This document shows positions 33,287 to 42,599 of a DNA stretch of 49,544 nt, in pieces. Each line of letters opens with the position of its first letter. Position 1 is the first letter of the stretch. The notes under the pieces are model-generated. The model saw only the letters and a program-made list of their open reading frames with translations, ran no database searches and was not told the origin of the DNA. The position numbers and the translations under genes were made by a program. Source of the DNA: Magnetococcales bacterium (GTDB lineage Bacteria; Pseudomonadota; Magnetococcia; Magnetococcales; JADFYX01). The stretch spans positions 1 through 49,544 of the forward strand of contig JADGBW010000010.1 of the NCBI GenBank assembly GCA_015231305.1, given 5' to 3'.

Positions 33287-34561
33287 TTATGCAGCAGCTA
33301 ATAGAGCTTGATTAATATCTTCCATTAAATCATCAATATGCTCAATGCCTATTGATAGCCTAACCATATCTGTAGTTACCCCAGCTAGTTTAAGCTCTTC
33401 ACTGTTTAACTGTCTGTGTGTTGTTGTGGCAGGATGACAAGCAAGTGATTTTGCATCACCTATATTTACCAATCTTGTTATTAGTTTTAAGGCATCAATA
33501 AACTTTGCACCTGCTGTCAGCCCACCTTTGATACCAAAGCAGATAAGTCCAGACCCCTTACCATTCATCTGTTTTTTTGCAAGCGGAGCATATGGGCTGC
33601 TTTCTAAGCCAGGATAACTAACCCACTCTACTTGGGGATGTTCTTGCAGTTTTGTAGCAACAGTTAATGCATTTTCGCAGTGACGATCCATACGTAACGC
33701 TAATGTCTCTATACCTTGCAATAGTTGAAATACATTAAACGGTGATATCGCTGCCCCCATATTTCGCAGAGGCACAACACGACAGCGACCAATATATGCA
33801 GCAGGGCCAAAGGCATCCACATAGACCACGCCATGATAGGATGGGTCAGGAGTAACCATCATAGGAAAACGTTCTCCATTCTCCTTCCAGTTAAATTTAC
33901 CTGAATCAACAATAATTCCACCTATTGAAGTGCCGTGACCACCCATATATTTAGTTAATGAGTGAATAACTATATCAGCTCCAAACTCAATTGGTCTGCA
34001 TAGATATGGCGATGGAACAGTATTGTCTACAATAAGTGGAAGACCTGATTTATGAGCTACTTCGGCTAAAGCTGCGATATCTGCCACATTACCAGCAGGG
34101 TTTCCAACTGATTCACAAAAAATTGCACGGGTTTTTTCATCTATTTGAGATGCAATTTTTTCAATTTCATCTCCAGGGGCAAAGCGAACTTCTATGCCTT
34201 GCAAGGGAAAAGTATGGGCAAAAAGATTATAAGTGCCACCATAAAGCTGACTAACACTTACTATGTTATCTCCGGTCTTGGCAATAGCTTGAATAGATGC
34301 CGTAATAGCAGCCATTCCAGAAGCCATTGCAAGCCCTCCTACACCCCCTTCCATAGCTGCTACCCTTTGTTCTAACACATCAGTAGTTGGGTTCATTATC
34401 CGTGTGTAAATGTTACCTGCTACTTTTAGGTCAAACAGATCTGCTCCATGTTGGGTATCGTCAAAAGAGTAGGAAGTAGTTTGATAAATTGGAACTGCCA
34501 CTGCTTTTGTTGTGGGTTCTGGGGAGTAACCGCCATGGATAGCTATAGTCTCTATTTTCAT
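33287..34561 (-). CDS. O-acetylhomoserine sulfhydrylase (MetY-type)
   Basis: This is a 424-residue PLP enzyme of the Cys/Met metabolism family. Lys204 in HSLTKYMGGHG is the PLP lysine, and SGMAAITAS, SVSQLYGGTYNLF and LACHPATTTHRQL are the family markers. Its length and the LYGGTYNL motif fit O-acetylhomoserine (thiol)-lyase, which makes homocysteine from O-acetylhomoserine and sulfide. O-succinylhomoserine sulfhydrylase (MetZ) is a less likely alternative. AAGG lies before the ATG. It shares a divergent 246-base promoter region with the LysE-type exporter. Confidence 0.93.
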   Translation of the reverse strand: MKIETIAIHGGYSPEPTTKAVAVPIYQTTSYSFDDTQHGADLFDLKVAGNIYTRIMNPTTDVLEQRVAAMEGGVGGLAMASGMAAITASIQAIAKTGDNIVSVSQLYGGTYNLFAHTFPLQGIEVRFAPGDEIEKIASQIDEKTRAIFCESVGNPAGNVADIAALAEVAHKSGLPLIVDNTVPSPYLCRPIEFGADIVIHSLTKYMGGHGTSIGGIIVDSGKFNWKENGERFPMMVTPDPSYHGVVYVDAFGPAAYIGRCRVVPLRNMGAAISPFNVFQLLQGIETLALRMDRHCENALTVATKLQEHPQVEWVSYPGLESSPYAPLAKKQMNGKGSGLICFGIKGGLTAGAKFIDALKLITRLVNIGDAKSLACHPATTTHRQLNSEELKLAGVTTDMVRLSIGIEHIDDLMEDINQALLAAA

Positions 34562-34807
34562 AAATTTACCTTTAATTTACAGATAATTGAATGGCATTTA
34601 AGTTTGTTTTAACATCTAAATATAAAACCACATTAAACTCATACTTATAGAATATTTTTATTATTGCAATAAAAATATTAATAAAAATTAGATTACGATA
34701 AGAAAGCCATATTATATTTTAGTAAATTTGCCTATCAGTAAATAGTTGTAGCTGCTACTTTGTGTTTAATAATTAAACCTTCAAACAGTTTCCTATTTTC
34801 AGGATAC

Positions 34808-35422
34808 ATGATGATAACCACTCTATTTGTTTTAGCTTCGGTAACTTTTGTCGCAATGATGAGTCCGGGGCCAGACATGATGCTGATAATAAAATATAGC
34901 AGTAAAAAGCAACGGTGGCCTGTTGTAGCCTGTATAGCTGGGATATGCTGTGGTGCTATGGTTTATATTGCTTTTTCTATTCTTGGAATAGCTGTAATAA
35001 TTTCAACTAGTACAACACTATTTACATTATTAAAATTTGCAGGTTCTGGGTATCTTATTTATATCGGTATAAAGTCACTATTATCAACTGGTGGGCTACA
35101 ACTTGACAGCGCAATTCAGCCTATTACAAACAAACATATAACCCCATTTCGTGATGGTCTTTTATGTAACGTTTTAAACCCAAAAGTAACCATGTTTATA
35201 CTAGCTGTATTTACAAAAATTATTGAACCTTCAACTCCAGTTGAAGAGAAGGTAATCTACGGGATATTTATGGCTTTTGAGGTTTTCATCGTTTGGAACA
35301 TTTTTGTAGCACTAATCCGCACCAAGTTAGTTTTAGGCTTTATGCAAAAGTATCAAGTAGCAATTGATCGTTTAACGGGAATAGTGCTTATTGGTTTTGG
35401 AGGTGCACTTGCACTTGAATAG
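34808..35422 (+). CDS. LysE/RhtB-family amino-acid exporter
   Basis: This is a 204-residue inner-membrane protein with about six hydrophobic segments. SPGPDMMLIIKYSSK (about 18-32) is the family signature, followed by GICCGAMVYIAFSILGIA and LNPKVTMFIL, both typical of RhtB-like homoserine, threonine or leucine exporters. The frame opens upstream at a TTG (34760), but the tandem ATG ATG at 34808/34811 with AGGA just before is the likely start. Divergence from the O-acetylhomoserine sulfhydrylase gene hints at homoserine or methionine-related export. Confidence 0.88.
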   Translation: MMITTLFVLASVTFVAMMSPGPDMMLIIKYSSKKQRWPVVACIAGICCGAMVYIAFSILGIAVIISTSTTLFTLLKFAGSGYLIYIGIKSLLSTGGLQLDSAIQPITNKHITPFRDGLLCNVLNPKVTMFILAVFTKIIEPSTPVEEKVIYGIFMAFEVFIVWNIFVALIRTKLVLGFMQKYQVAIDRLTGIVLIGFGGALALE

Positions 35423-35892
35423 AACATCTAAAAAGAAGCACTGTAAAACTATCTTCTTTTAGCTTCTATTAAAAATCCTAGGAGACTGACGGTCATGGAA
35501 AACCATGTCTTGTAACCTGTTGATATTGCTTTTATATAAAAATTTTTAATAATTCAATAAAAATTTTCAAAATCTTGCTATATCAATTATTTGCAATATT
35601 TATCCACAGAAAGTCCGACAAGCTCCTTGGATAATAGCATCCAATCATAATATTTTTATCTTTTGCAATTCAAGTTGGCACTTATTATAGCTAGTCTTTT
35701 CATTCCCTACTACGTGGTAATAACGAGGGATTCTTATTGTGAACAGTTTTTAAGTTAAGCTATTATATTGTTAACTGTATAAGACAACTTACTAGCGAAC
35801 CAGTTATTTATGGTTCGCTAGTATGATATCTGCTACAGGTTTATGTTTGAAAATGCGTATTATTTTTAGTTAAAATTTGCTAATTTAAATTG
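35423..35892. other. 470-base convergent intergenic region
   Basis: This region lies between the ends of the exporter gene and iorB. It contains CATGG/CCATG around an AAAA loop (35494-35507), TCCCT/AGGGA (35704-35730) and the strong hairpin at 35790-35823. No gene is seen. Confidence 0.45.
35790..35823. terminator. Perfect 12-bp hairpin downstream of iorB
   Basis: TACTAGCGAACC (35790-35801) pairs perfectly with GGTTCGCTAGTA (35812-35823), with a ten-base loop. It lies 70 bases past the iorB stop, in a convergent spot. There is no long T run on either strand, so the mechanism is uncertain. Confidence 0.5.
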
Positions 35893-36498
35893 TTAACTAG
35901 CTTTTTCGGCTGCTATCCTTCGCCCTGTCTCAAAGGCTGTGTCGTTTAGTGTTACCAATTTTGGCTTTTTGGCTCTAAATCTATCTAAAATACACGCTTT
36001 TAATACCTCTGCAGAAAAAGGCAGTTTTTCAGATACTGCGCCTAACATAACTGTATTTACCAGTTTGGCGTTACCTAGCTCAGTTGCTATGGCTCCGGCA
36101 TCAAAAGCTGTTACAGACTGTCCGCTTTTTTTAATCTCTTCAACTGGGTTATCTGGATAGTCGTAAAGGCCCACAGATACTATAGGTGGGACAATTTTCA
36201 TATCGTTAACCAGTGCAACACCTTCTGGGCGTAAATATGGCGTCCAACGTAGAGACTCTGCCGCTTCAAAACCTATGAGAAAATCAGCAGTACCTTTGGT
36301 GATAACGGGAGATAGAACTTTTTTACCAAAACGCACGTGGGATGAGACCACGCCACCCCGTTGAGCCATGCCAGCTACCTCAGTTTTTTTAACGTCAAAA
36401 CCCAGGCTAATTGCTGCTTCTGCTAAAATTTCAGCAGCTGTCATCACGCCAAGCCCACCTATACCTACCACTAAAATATTGGTTATTTTATCATCCAT
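35893..36498 (-). CDS. iorB: Indolepyruvate ferredoxin oxidoreductase, beta subunit
   Basis: This is a 201-residue subunit of the oxygen-sensitive enzyme that converts aryl-pyruvates and CoA to aryl-acetyl-CoA, reducing ferredoxin. VVGIGGLGVMTAAEIL at the start, VKKTEVAGMAQRGGVVSSHVR and the NTVMLGAV block are characteristic of the gamma/beta-type 2-oxoacid oxidoreductase domain. The frame extends to 36573, but the ATG at 36498 gives the usual N-terminus and overlaps the iorA stop by eight bases, consistent with translational coupling. Confidence 0.93.
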   Translation of the reverse strand: MDDKITNILVVGIGGLGVMTAAEILAEAAISLGFDVKKTEVAGMAQRGGVVSSHVRFGKKVLSPVITKGTADFLIGFEAAESLRWTPYLRPEGVALVNDMKIVPPIVSVGLYDYPDNPVEEIKKSGQSVTAFDAGAIATELGNAKLVNTVMLGAVSEKLPFSAEVLKACILDRFRAKKPKLVTLNDTAFETGRRIAAEKAS

Positions 36499-38374
36499 GG
36501 GACGCACATCCTTTTGCTTGTGTGGGTAGAGGTATGATGGCTTCAGGGGCGCAGGTTTTAGGGCAAAGATCACAACCTGTACAAGCTGCTGTTTCTATGC
36601 GAACAAATGCTAAATCTACCTCTTTACCGTTGGGTTTGGTCTCTTTACCTCTACGTGTAACAAGAATAGCCGGACATCCAACATCCAGACAGTTACCACA
36701 ACCTGTACATTTGTCATCTACCACTGTATATGCAGGTTTATGAATGTAGTGGTCTATTAATACACAAGGTTGGTCGGTAATAATAACTGATGGTTCTGGT
36801 ATTTTTACCTCTTTACGTATGGTTTTGAATAGATCTGGCAGTTGATAAGGGTCAATTGTGTGTACACGTTCAGGAGCAACACCTAACGCCTCAACAAGTT
36901 TTACAAAATCCACCCGTGGTGTCTCTTCTCCCTGTAGATCCCTACCACTACCGGGGTTTTCTTGACCACCTGTCATACCCACGGCTCTGTTATCTAATAA
37001 TAGGATGGTGACGTTACCCTTATTATAGGTAATATCTAGAAGCCCCTGCATACCCATGTGCAGGAACGTTGAATCGCCAATTACTGCAACAATGGCTTTT
37101 TTACTGTCACTCTCTCCCCTGCCTTTATCTAACCCTAAAGCTATACCCATGGAAGCCCCCATGGAGATAGTAGTATCTAACGCCTCCCAAGGTTGCCCTG
37201 CCCCTAAAGTATAACAACCAATATCACCTGAAATGTGAATATTGCGAACCCTAGACAGAGTATAAAACACACCTAAATGTGGGCAGGCACTACACATGGT
37301 AGGAGGCCGGGGAAAAAGAGGTTCAATGGGGATAGTTTCAGCTGCCTCCACAACAGCAGTCTCAATACCTAAAAGGCCATCAATTGCTGGTTTAATAATA
37401 GCAGGTGAAAGCTCATCAGTAGCTGGGAGGATATCTTTACCATGGACTTCAACAGATAATTTAGCCCCGTTTAGTTCATTTTCAACCAACGGTTCTGTCT
37501 CTTCTACCACAACAATACGTTCAACTGTATTGGCAAAATTACGTATTATATCCATTGGTAATGGATGAGAAAAACCCAATTTAAGTAGGGGCATATCTGG
37601 GTAGCTCTCACGCACATGCATGTAAGCAGGTCCAGAAGTTACAAAACCAATGCGTTTGTCCGACCCTTCTTCAAGTATATTAAAAGGGCTTTTTTCACTC
37701 TCTAATTTAAGCTTGCCATCTCTCTCAAGCATCTTAGGAAGCTGCCTTTTAGCAGCACCCGGAACCATAACCCAACGTGCAGGGTCTCTAATAAAACCAG
37801 GTGCTGTTTTATTAATTCTTTCTCCAACTGTCACCATTGCTTTAACATGGCATATACGGGTGGTCATACGGACAATAACAGGGGTATCGTATGCTTCTGA
37901 TATCTCAAAAGCAGCGCGGGTCATTTCATAGGTTTCTTGAGAATCCGCAGGCTCTAATATTGGCAAATGAGCAAACCGACCCCAATAACGGGAGTCTTGT
38001 TCATTTTGTGATGAAGAAAAACCCACATCATCAGCAATGGAGATAACCAACCCCCCTACTACGCCTGCTAAAGTTTGGGTCATCAACGCATCTGAGGCGA
38101 CATTCATACCGACATGTTTCATAGCGCAATAACTACGAGAACCTGCTAAAGATGCTCCTATTGCTACCTCTAAAGATACCTTCTCGTTAACTGACCATTC
38201 GGTATAAATATCAGGAAAAGGAGCTAGGTTTTCTAAAATTTCAGTAGATGGAGTTCCAGGATAGGCAGCAGCAACACGTGCGCCAGCCTCCCAAACTGCA
38301 CGAGCTGTGGCTTCATTACCAGAGAGAAGCAGCGGCGTGCCCCCAGGGGAGTTTACTAATTTATTTTCCGACAT
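36491..38374 (-). CDS. iorA: Indolepyruvate ferredoxin oxidoreductase, alpha subunit
   Basis: This is a 627-residue TPP enzyme subunit. The N-terminal pyrimidine-binding domain starts with LLSGNEATARAVWEAG; the TPP-pyrophosphate domain contains SGDIGCYTLG and GDSTFLHMGMQGLLD. The C-terminal end has two 4Fe-4S motifs, CTGCGNCLDVGCP (about 575-590) and CTGCDLCPKTC (about 605-615). Together with IorB it oxidises indolepyruvate, phenylpyruvate or hydroxyphenylpyruvate to the CoA thioester. GAGGAAAA is a strong ribosome-binding site before the ATG. It is preceded on the same strand by paaK and a PaaI-type thioesterase, which fits one aryl-acetyl-CoA pathway. Confidence 0.95.
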   Translation of the reverse strand: MSENKLVNSPGGTPLLLSGNEATARAVWEAGARVAAAYPGTPSTEILENLAPFPDIYTEWSVNEKVSLEVAIGASLAGSRSYCAMKHVGMNVASDALMTQTLAGVVGGLVISIADDVGFSSSQNEQDSRYWGRFAHLPILEPADSQETYEMTRAAFEISEAYDTPVIVRMTTRICHVKAMVTVGERINKTAPGFIRDPARWVMVPGAAKRQLPKMLERDGKLKLESEKSPFNILEEGSDKRIGFVTSGPAYMHVRESYPDMPLLKLGFSHPLPMDIIRNFANTVERIVVVEETEPLVENELNGAKLSVEVHGKDILPATDELSPAIIKPAIDGLLGIETAVVEAAETIPIEPLFPRPPTMCSACPHLGVFYTLSRVRNIHISGDIGCYTLGAGQPWEALDTTISMGASMGIALGLDKGRGESDSKKAIVAVIGDSTFLHMGMQGLLDITYNKGNVTILLLDNRAVGMTGGQENPGSGRDLQGEETPRVDFVKLVEALGVAPERVHTIDPYQLPDLFKTIRKEVKIPEPSVIITDQPCVLIDHYIHKPAYTVVDDKCTGCGNCLDVGCPAILVTRRGKETKPNGKEVDLAFVRIETAACTGCDLCPKTCAPEAIIPLPTQAKGCASHG

Positions 38375-38453
38375 TAATTTTCCTCGTGTTCATTTACAAA
38401 AAGCAATATTGCCCGTTATTTATGAAAATTTCCGGGTTAACAGTTTTTAAAAA

Positions 38454-39752
38454 TTATTTTTGACGATGATCAATTACACGTACAGCTTTACCCTGGGACC
38501 TAGGAACCTCACCAAGATTTTTAACCACCACTTTAGTGCTGATACCGATAAACTCTTTAATATCTCTTTTAACCTTTTCAGCAACCCTGTTAATAGAATC
38601 ATCACCTTTTTCAGATAGGGGAGAGCTGGCTTCAACATTGATTAAAACCTGATCCATACTACCTTCACGGGATACTTCGATTTGGTAGAACGGACCTAGA
38701 GTTTCACTTTTCATCAACACTTCTTCCACCTGAGATGGAAAAACGTTAACACCACGGATAATAAGCATATCATCGGTTCGCCCAGCAGGTTTTCGCATAC
38801 GGGCATGGGTTCTGCCACACTTACAAGGGGCATAGTTTAAGCAAGAGATATCTCTTGTGGCATAACGTAAAATTGGGAATGTCTCTTTTGTAAGAGAGGT
38901 AAAAACCAGCTCACCTTCTTCGCCAGCAGGTAGAGGTTTTCCAGTTTGGGTATCTACACACTCCACCAAAAAATGGTCCTCCCAAACATGCAAGCCATCT
39001 TTGGCCTCTACACATTCGTTAGATACCCCCGGCCCTATTAGCTCTGAGAGACCATAGACATCAATTGCATCGATGCCCATTTTAGACTCTAACTCAAAGC
39101 GCATTTCATTGGTCCAAGGCTCCGCACCAAATATACCAACTTTAACCGGAAGTGTACGTAGGTCTACCCCCATCTCTTCGGCAGACTCAACAAGGTTAAG
39201 AGCATATGATGGAGTACAAGCCAGTGCGTCAGCTTGAAAGTCTTGCAGAAGCATAATCTGTTTTCGGCTCTGCCCACCAGAAATGGGAATAACCATTAAA
39301 CCAAGTTTTTCTGCTCCGTAATGAAAACCTAAACCGCCAGTAAAAAGACCATACCCATAAGCATTTTGAATGCGATCTCCAGGTTTTAAACCAGATGCAG
39401 CCAAGGATCGAGCCATAAGGTTAGCCCATGTATCAATATCACGTTTGGTATAACCCACAACAGTTGGTTTACCAGTAGTACCAGAAGATGCATGAACCCT
39501 AACTACCTGGCTCATAGGAGTTGAAAAAAGACCAAAGGGGTAGTTTTGCCGTAGATGTTCTTTTTTGGTAAAAGGAAGGTGGCGAACATCTTGTATAGTT
39601 TTAATATGCTGAGGTTTAACGCCCAACTCATCCATACTATGGCGATAATGTTTAACCGTGGCATAACATCGCTCTACCGTTGCTTGCAGACGGCGTAGTT
39701 GCAAAGCTTCTAAATCTTCACGGGGTAATGTCTCTTTATCAGGTTCAAACAT
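38454..39752 (-). CDS. paaK: Phenylacetate-CoA ligase
   Basis: This is a 432-residue AMP-forming ligase of the PaaK group. [16 protein letters not shown] is the ATP/AMP motif; [19 protein letters not shown] and [19 protein letters not shown] follow, the last being typical of PaaK. It activates phenylacetate or another aryl-acetate with ATP and CoA. No paaABCDE epoxidase genes are nearby, so the role may be linked to the IorAB reaction, recycling free aryl-acetate or running the pathway in reverse. It lies 79 bases upstream of iorA and 33 bases after the thioesterase gene. Confidence 0.95.
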   Translation of the reverse strand: MFEPDKETLPREDLEALQLRRLQATVERCYATVKHYRHSMDELGVKPQHIKTIQDVRHLPFTKKEHLRQNYPFGLFSTPMSQVVRVHASSGTTGKPTVVGYTKRDIDTWANLMARSLAASGLKPGDRIQNAYGYGLFTGGLGFHYGAEKLGLMVIPISGGQSRKQIMLLQDFQADALACTPSYALNLVESAEEMGVDLRTLPVKVGIFGAEPWTNEMRFELESKMGIDAIDVYGLSELIGPGVSNECVEAKDGLHVWEDHFLVECVDTQTGKPLPAGEEGELVFTSLTKETFPILRYATRDISCLNYAPCKCGRTHARMRKPAGRTDDMLIIRGVNVFPSQVEEVLMKSETLGPFYQIEVSREGSMDQVLINVEASSPLSEKGDDSINRVAEKVKRDIKEFIGISTKVVVKNLGEVPRSQGKAVRVIDHRQK

Positions 39753-39785
39753 GGGACTACCTTTATATGTAAATTAAAAAAATTA

Positions 39786-40256
39786 TTACTCTATCCATTG
39801 GGATACCAAATCACCCCGGACAAAAACCGTACCACAAAAAAGCCCGACTATCTCATTGTCTGACTTACGCCTCACCTCAACCCGATAGTTACCAGTCTGC
39901 TTGCTACGGGTCTCTTCCACCGCTTCGGCAATTAAACAATCACCATCTTTACTTGCTGCCGGGTAACTCATAGAAGCGTTGAGGCCAACTGCGGTTGCAC
40001 CAGCAGCATTGCTAGCTAAGCCAAACGCAAAATCAGCAAGAGAGAATGAAGCTCCACCATGGGTTATATTTACTGAATTTAGATGGTGTTTGGTAATAGG
40101 CATAGAGACTAAACACCAACCCGGTCGGGCTGCCTCTACTTTTATGCCTAACATAGTAGCAAAGCCGCCTTTTTGCATCCAATTACCAATTTTTATGGCT
40201 TCAGGGGTAGAGTGGGTCTCCTGGTTTAAATTAGAAACCAGATCGATACTATTCAT
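39786..40256 (-). CDS. PaaI-type hotdog-fold acyl-CoA thioesterase
   Basis: This is a 156-residue hotdog thioesterase. HHLNSVNITHGGASFSLADFAF (split here by its two halves, HHLNS and HGGASFSLADFAF) carries the catalytic region of the PaaI family, where Asp activates water and the HGG loop starts the hotdog helix. PaaI hydrolyses stalled ring-hydroxylated phenylacetyl-CoA derivatives; here it probably frees CoA from aryl-acetyl-CoA. The frame opens at a TTG (40268); I chose the ATG at 40256. It sits between a CBS-ACT gene and paaK. Confidence 0.87.
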   Translation of the reverse strand: MNSIDLVSNLNQETHSTPEAIKIGNWMQKGGFATMLGIKVEAARPGWCLVSMPITKHHLNSVNITHGGASFSLADFAFGLASNAAGATAVGLNASMSYPAASKDGDCLIAEAVEETRSKQTGNYRVEVRRKSDNEIVGLFCGTVFVRGDLVSQWIE

Positions 40257-40316
40257 ATTAAGTTTCAACCTAACCTATTCTTATAGTTTTTATATTTGTA
40301 AACTACATATAAATTA

Positions 40317-40358
40317 AGAGCTTGTAAAAACTTAGTTTAACTGTCAGTTTTTAGCTCT
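40317..40358 (-). terminator. Hairpin between the CBS-ACT and thioesterase genes
   Basis: AGAGCT (40317-40322) pairs with AGCTCT (40353-40358) and AAAAACT (40326-40332) with AGTTTTT (40346-40352), with a three-base bulge. It includes the stop codon of the CBS-ACT gene. No clear T run follows, so it may only slow or process the message. Confidence 0.4.
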
Positions 40359-40992
40359 CAGAAATCAGATCATATCCTTCTTCTTGCAATGCTTTTGCTA
40401 GCTTAAGTGGATTATCAGCCCTATAACGGGCAATTACTATACGTAAGCCTGTATCATCAGGGTGTACTGGTGAAACAATGGTTGCAATATAACCACCCAA
40501 CTCGTTTATTTTATTTGTCAGCTTGGTTAACTCACCTGTTTCATCTGGCAGATGTAGGGCAATTCTTGTGGTGTCTTCCATTGTACAGCCAGTGATATCT
40601 AGAAAAAAATCTAACATATCACCTGTGGTTATAATACCAACTAGCACTTCATTTTCTATTACAGGCAGAGAAGATATTTTATTTTGACGAAGTAATAAAC
40701 CGGCCTCTTCTACCAACGTTTGTGGTGAGCAAGTAATAACCTCTGAGCGCATGATTTTTTTTGCTGTTATTTTGCTTAAAAGATAATTTGCTTCATTAAC
40801 CGAGAGGGTTGAAACTGGTGATGGAGCAGCCAATTTGACTTCATCTTCTGTTACTAAACCCACCAGTTTATCACCGGAAACTACTGGTAGATGGTTGATA
40901 CCATGATCCTGCATCAACTGGGTTATCTGCGTTAGTGTGGTGTCACCATTGATGGTTATCACCTTGCGAACCATAATACGTCTGACAATCAT
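40351..40992 (-). CDS. CBS-pair and ACT domain protein (AcuB-like)
   Basis: This is a 213-residue cytosolic protein with two CBS motifs (about 1-56, MIVRRIMVRKVITI; about 75-130, KKIMRSEVITCSPQTL, then VGIITTGDMLDFFL) and a C-terminal ACT domain (about 138-205, TRIALHLPDETGELTKLTNKI). CBS pairs bind adenosine nucleotides and ACT domains bind amino acids, so it probably reads energy and amino-acid status. AcuB of Bacillus has this order. Its location between the Liv transporter and aryl-acetate genes suggests control of that pathway, which is inference. Confidence 0.85.
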   Translation of the reverse strand: MIVRRIMVRKVITINGDTTLTQITQLMQDHGINHLPVVSGDKLVGLVTEDEVKLAAPSPVSTLSVNEANYLLSKITAKKIMRSEVITCSPQTLVEEAGLLLRQNKISSLPVIENEVLVGIITTGDMLDFFLDITGCTMEDTTRIALHLPDETGELTKLTNKINELGGYIATIVSPVHPDDTGLRIVIARYRADNPLKLAKALQEEGYDLISES

Positions 40993-41100
40993 CTATTATC
41001 TCCAAAGCAAGGTTTAGTTTATAAGCCACTTAAAAAATTAAATCAACGGGAGAGAATAAGAGTGATTCCTACTTCAATACAATATATTGAGTAAAAACCA

Positions 41101-41829
41101 TCAATGTCCCAAATACGCTTTACGAACCTCTTCGTTGGCTAAAAGGTCAGATGCCGATGCACCCAAGGTTATTGCTCCTGTCTCCATTACATAACCACGT
41201 TGGGCAATTTTTAAAGCTGCTTTGGCATTTTGTTCCACCATTAAGCAGGTCATGCCGTCTTTATTTAGTTGACTAATAACACGAAAAATATCAGCCACCA
41301 ACAATGGAGCCAACCCCATTGATGGCTCGTCAAGCAAAAGCAGTTTGGGCCTACCCATCAAAGCCCGACCTATTGCCACCATCTGCTGCTGACCACCAGA
41401 CAGAGTACCTGCCGGATCTGCTGCTTTATCTTTTAAAATGGGGAAAAGGTCATAGACATCATCACTGCCTTTTTTCAACCAACTAACATCTTTGCGGTGA
41501 GCATAAGCCCCTAGTTGAATATTATCAGCCACCGATAACTCTGAAAACATCAACCGCCCCTCCGGCACATGGCATATGCCTAATTCTGTGCGTCTGTGGG
41601 CTGGCATTTTAGTGATATCTTCTCCCGCAAAAAAAACACTGCCCTTATACCTTGGCAGCACACCAGATAAAGTTCGCAATAGAGTAGTTTTACCAGCACT
41701 ATTAGCACCTACTATGGTTACTAACTCGCCGGTGTTTACTTCCATATCTACCCCTCGTAATGCGGTAACTTTACCGTAACGACAAGATAGACCGCTCACC
41801 TTGAGTAGAGGATCAATTAAGGAGGTCAT
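41101..41829 (-). CDS. livF: Branched-chain amino-acid ABC transporter ATPase LivF
   Basis: This is a 242-residue ATPase. Walker A reads GANSAGKTT, with Ser in place of the common Gly; the signature is LSGGQQQM and Walker B is LLLLDEPSMGL, followed by the LivF-typical LVADIFRVI and VMETGAI. It powers uptake by LivHM. The frame begins upstream at 41862, but the ATG at 41829 lies one base after the livG stop, giving a coupled start. It is the last gene of the liv set on this strand. Confidence 0.94.
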   Translation of the reverse strand: MTSLIDPLLKVSGLSCRYGKVTALRGVDMEVNTGELVTIVGANSAGKTTLLRTLSGVLPRYKGSVFFAGEDITKMPAHRRTELGICHVPEGRLMFSELSVADNIQLGAYAHRKDVSWLKKGSDDVYDLFPILKDKAADPAGTLSGGQQQMVAIGRALMGRPKLLLLDEPSMGLAPLLVADIFRVISQLNKDGMTCLMVEQNAKAALKIAQRGYVMETGAITLGASASDLLANEEVRKAYLGH

Positions 41830-41830
41830 C

Positions 41831-42598
41831 TTAATCGTCCCCCATACCAAGATAAGCTTCAATTACCTTTGGGTTGTTTTGAATCTGCTCAGGAGTTCCC
41901 TCTGCCAGATATTCTCCATAATTAAGAACCAGCAGCCCATCAGAAACCGCCATGACCAACGCCATGTTATGCTCTACAAGCATTACTGATATTCCTAATT
42001 TTTGAATGCGCCTAATCAGCTCTCCCATCTCACCTGTTTCAGAATCATTTAGACCAGCAGCAGGTTCATCCATTAACAAAAGCTTGGGTTTGGTAGACAA
42101 AGCACGGGCTACCTCTAGCCGTTTTAGCTCACCATAAGGCAGAGCGTCAGATTCTCTATTTGCAAGATGATCCAACCCACAAAAAACCAAATTTTCCATG
42201 GCTTGCTCTTCCAATCTTGCTGCCTCTTTGCGAGAGCTTGGTAGAGAGAGAGCACCAGAGAAAAAACCAGAAGAGCCATGGTTGTGACAACCAACCAGGG
42301 TATTTTCTAGAACGGTCATATTTAAAAATATTTGTGGGGTTTGGAAGGTTCTAGAGATACCCAGCTTAGATATTTTATGAGGAGGCTGACCTACTAAAGA
42401 CTTGCCTTCAAAACGCATGTTACCAGATGTTGGTTGGTAAATACCTGTGAGAAGGTTAAACAGTGTTGTTTTTCCTGCTCCATTAGGCCCAATAACAGAA
42501 TATACACTACCCTTCCGAGTGGCAAAGCTTAGGTTAAAAATTGCTGCCACTCCGCCAAAGGTTTTGGTGATATTTTCGGCCTCTAAAAAAAGATCCAT
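41831..42598 (-). CDS. livG: Branched-chain amino-acid ABC transporter ATPase LivG
   Basis: This is a 255-residue ATPase, the same length as E. coli LivG. Walker A is GPNGAGKTTLFN, the signature is LPYGELKRLEVARAL (the LivG type rather than LSGGQ), and Walker B is LLLMDEPAAGLN. The ATG at 42598 follows the livM stop by one base; the longer TTG frame to 42619 is less likely. It pairs with LivF under the LivHM permease. Confidence 0.95.
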   Translation of the reverse strand: MDLFLEAENITKTFGGVAAIFNLSFATRKGSVYSVIGPNGAGKTTLFNLLTGIYQPTSGNMRFEGKSLVGQPPHKISKLGISRTFQTPQIFLNMTVLENTLVGCHNHGSSGFFSGALSLPSSRKEAARLEEQAMENLVFCGLDHLANRESDALPYGELKRLEVARALSTKPKLLLMDEPAAGLNDSETGEMGELIRRIQKLGISVMLVEHNMALVMAVSDGLLVLNYGEYLAEGTPEQIQNNPKVIEAYLGMGDD

Positions 42599-42599
42599 A

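Noticed and set aside
34760-34807. Longer N-terminus for the LysE-type exporter from a TTG
   Set aside because: The extra 16 residues do not fit the family, and tandem ATG codons with AGGA give a standard start.
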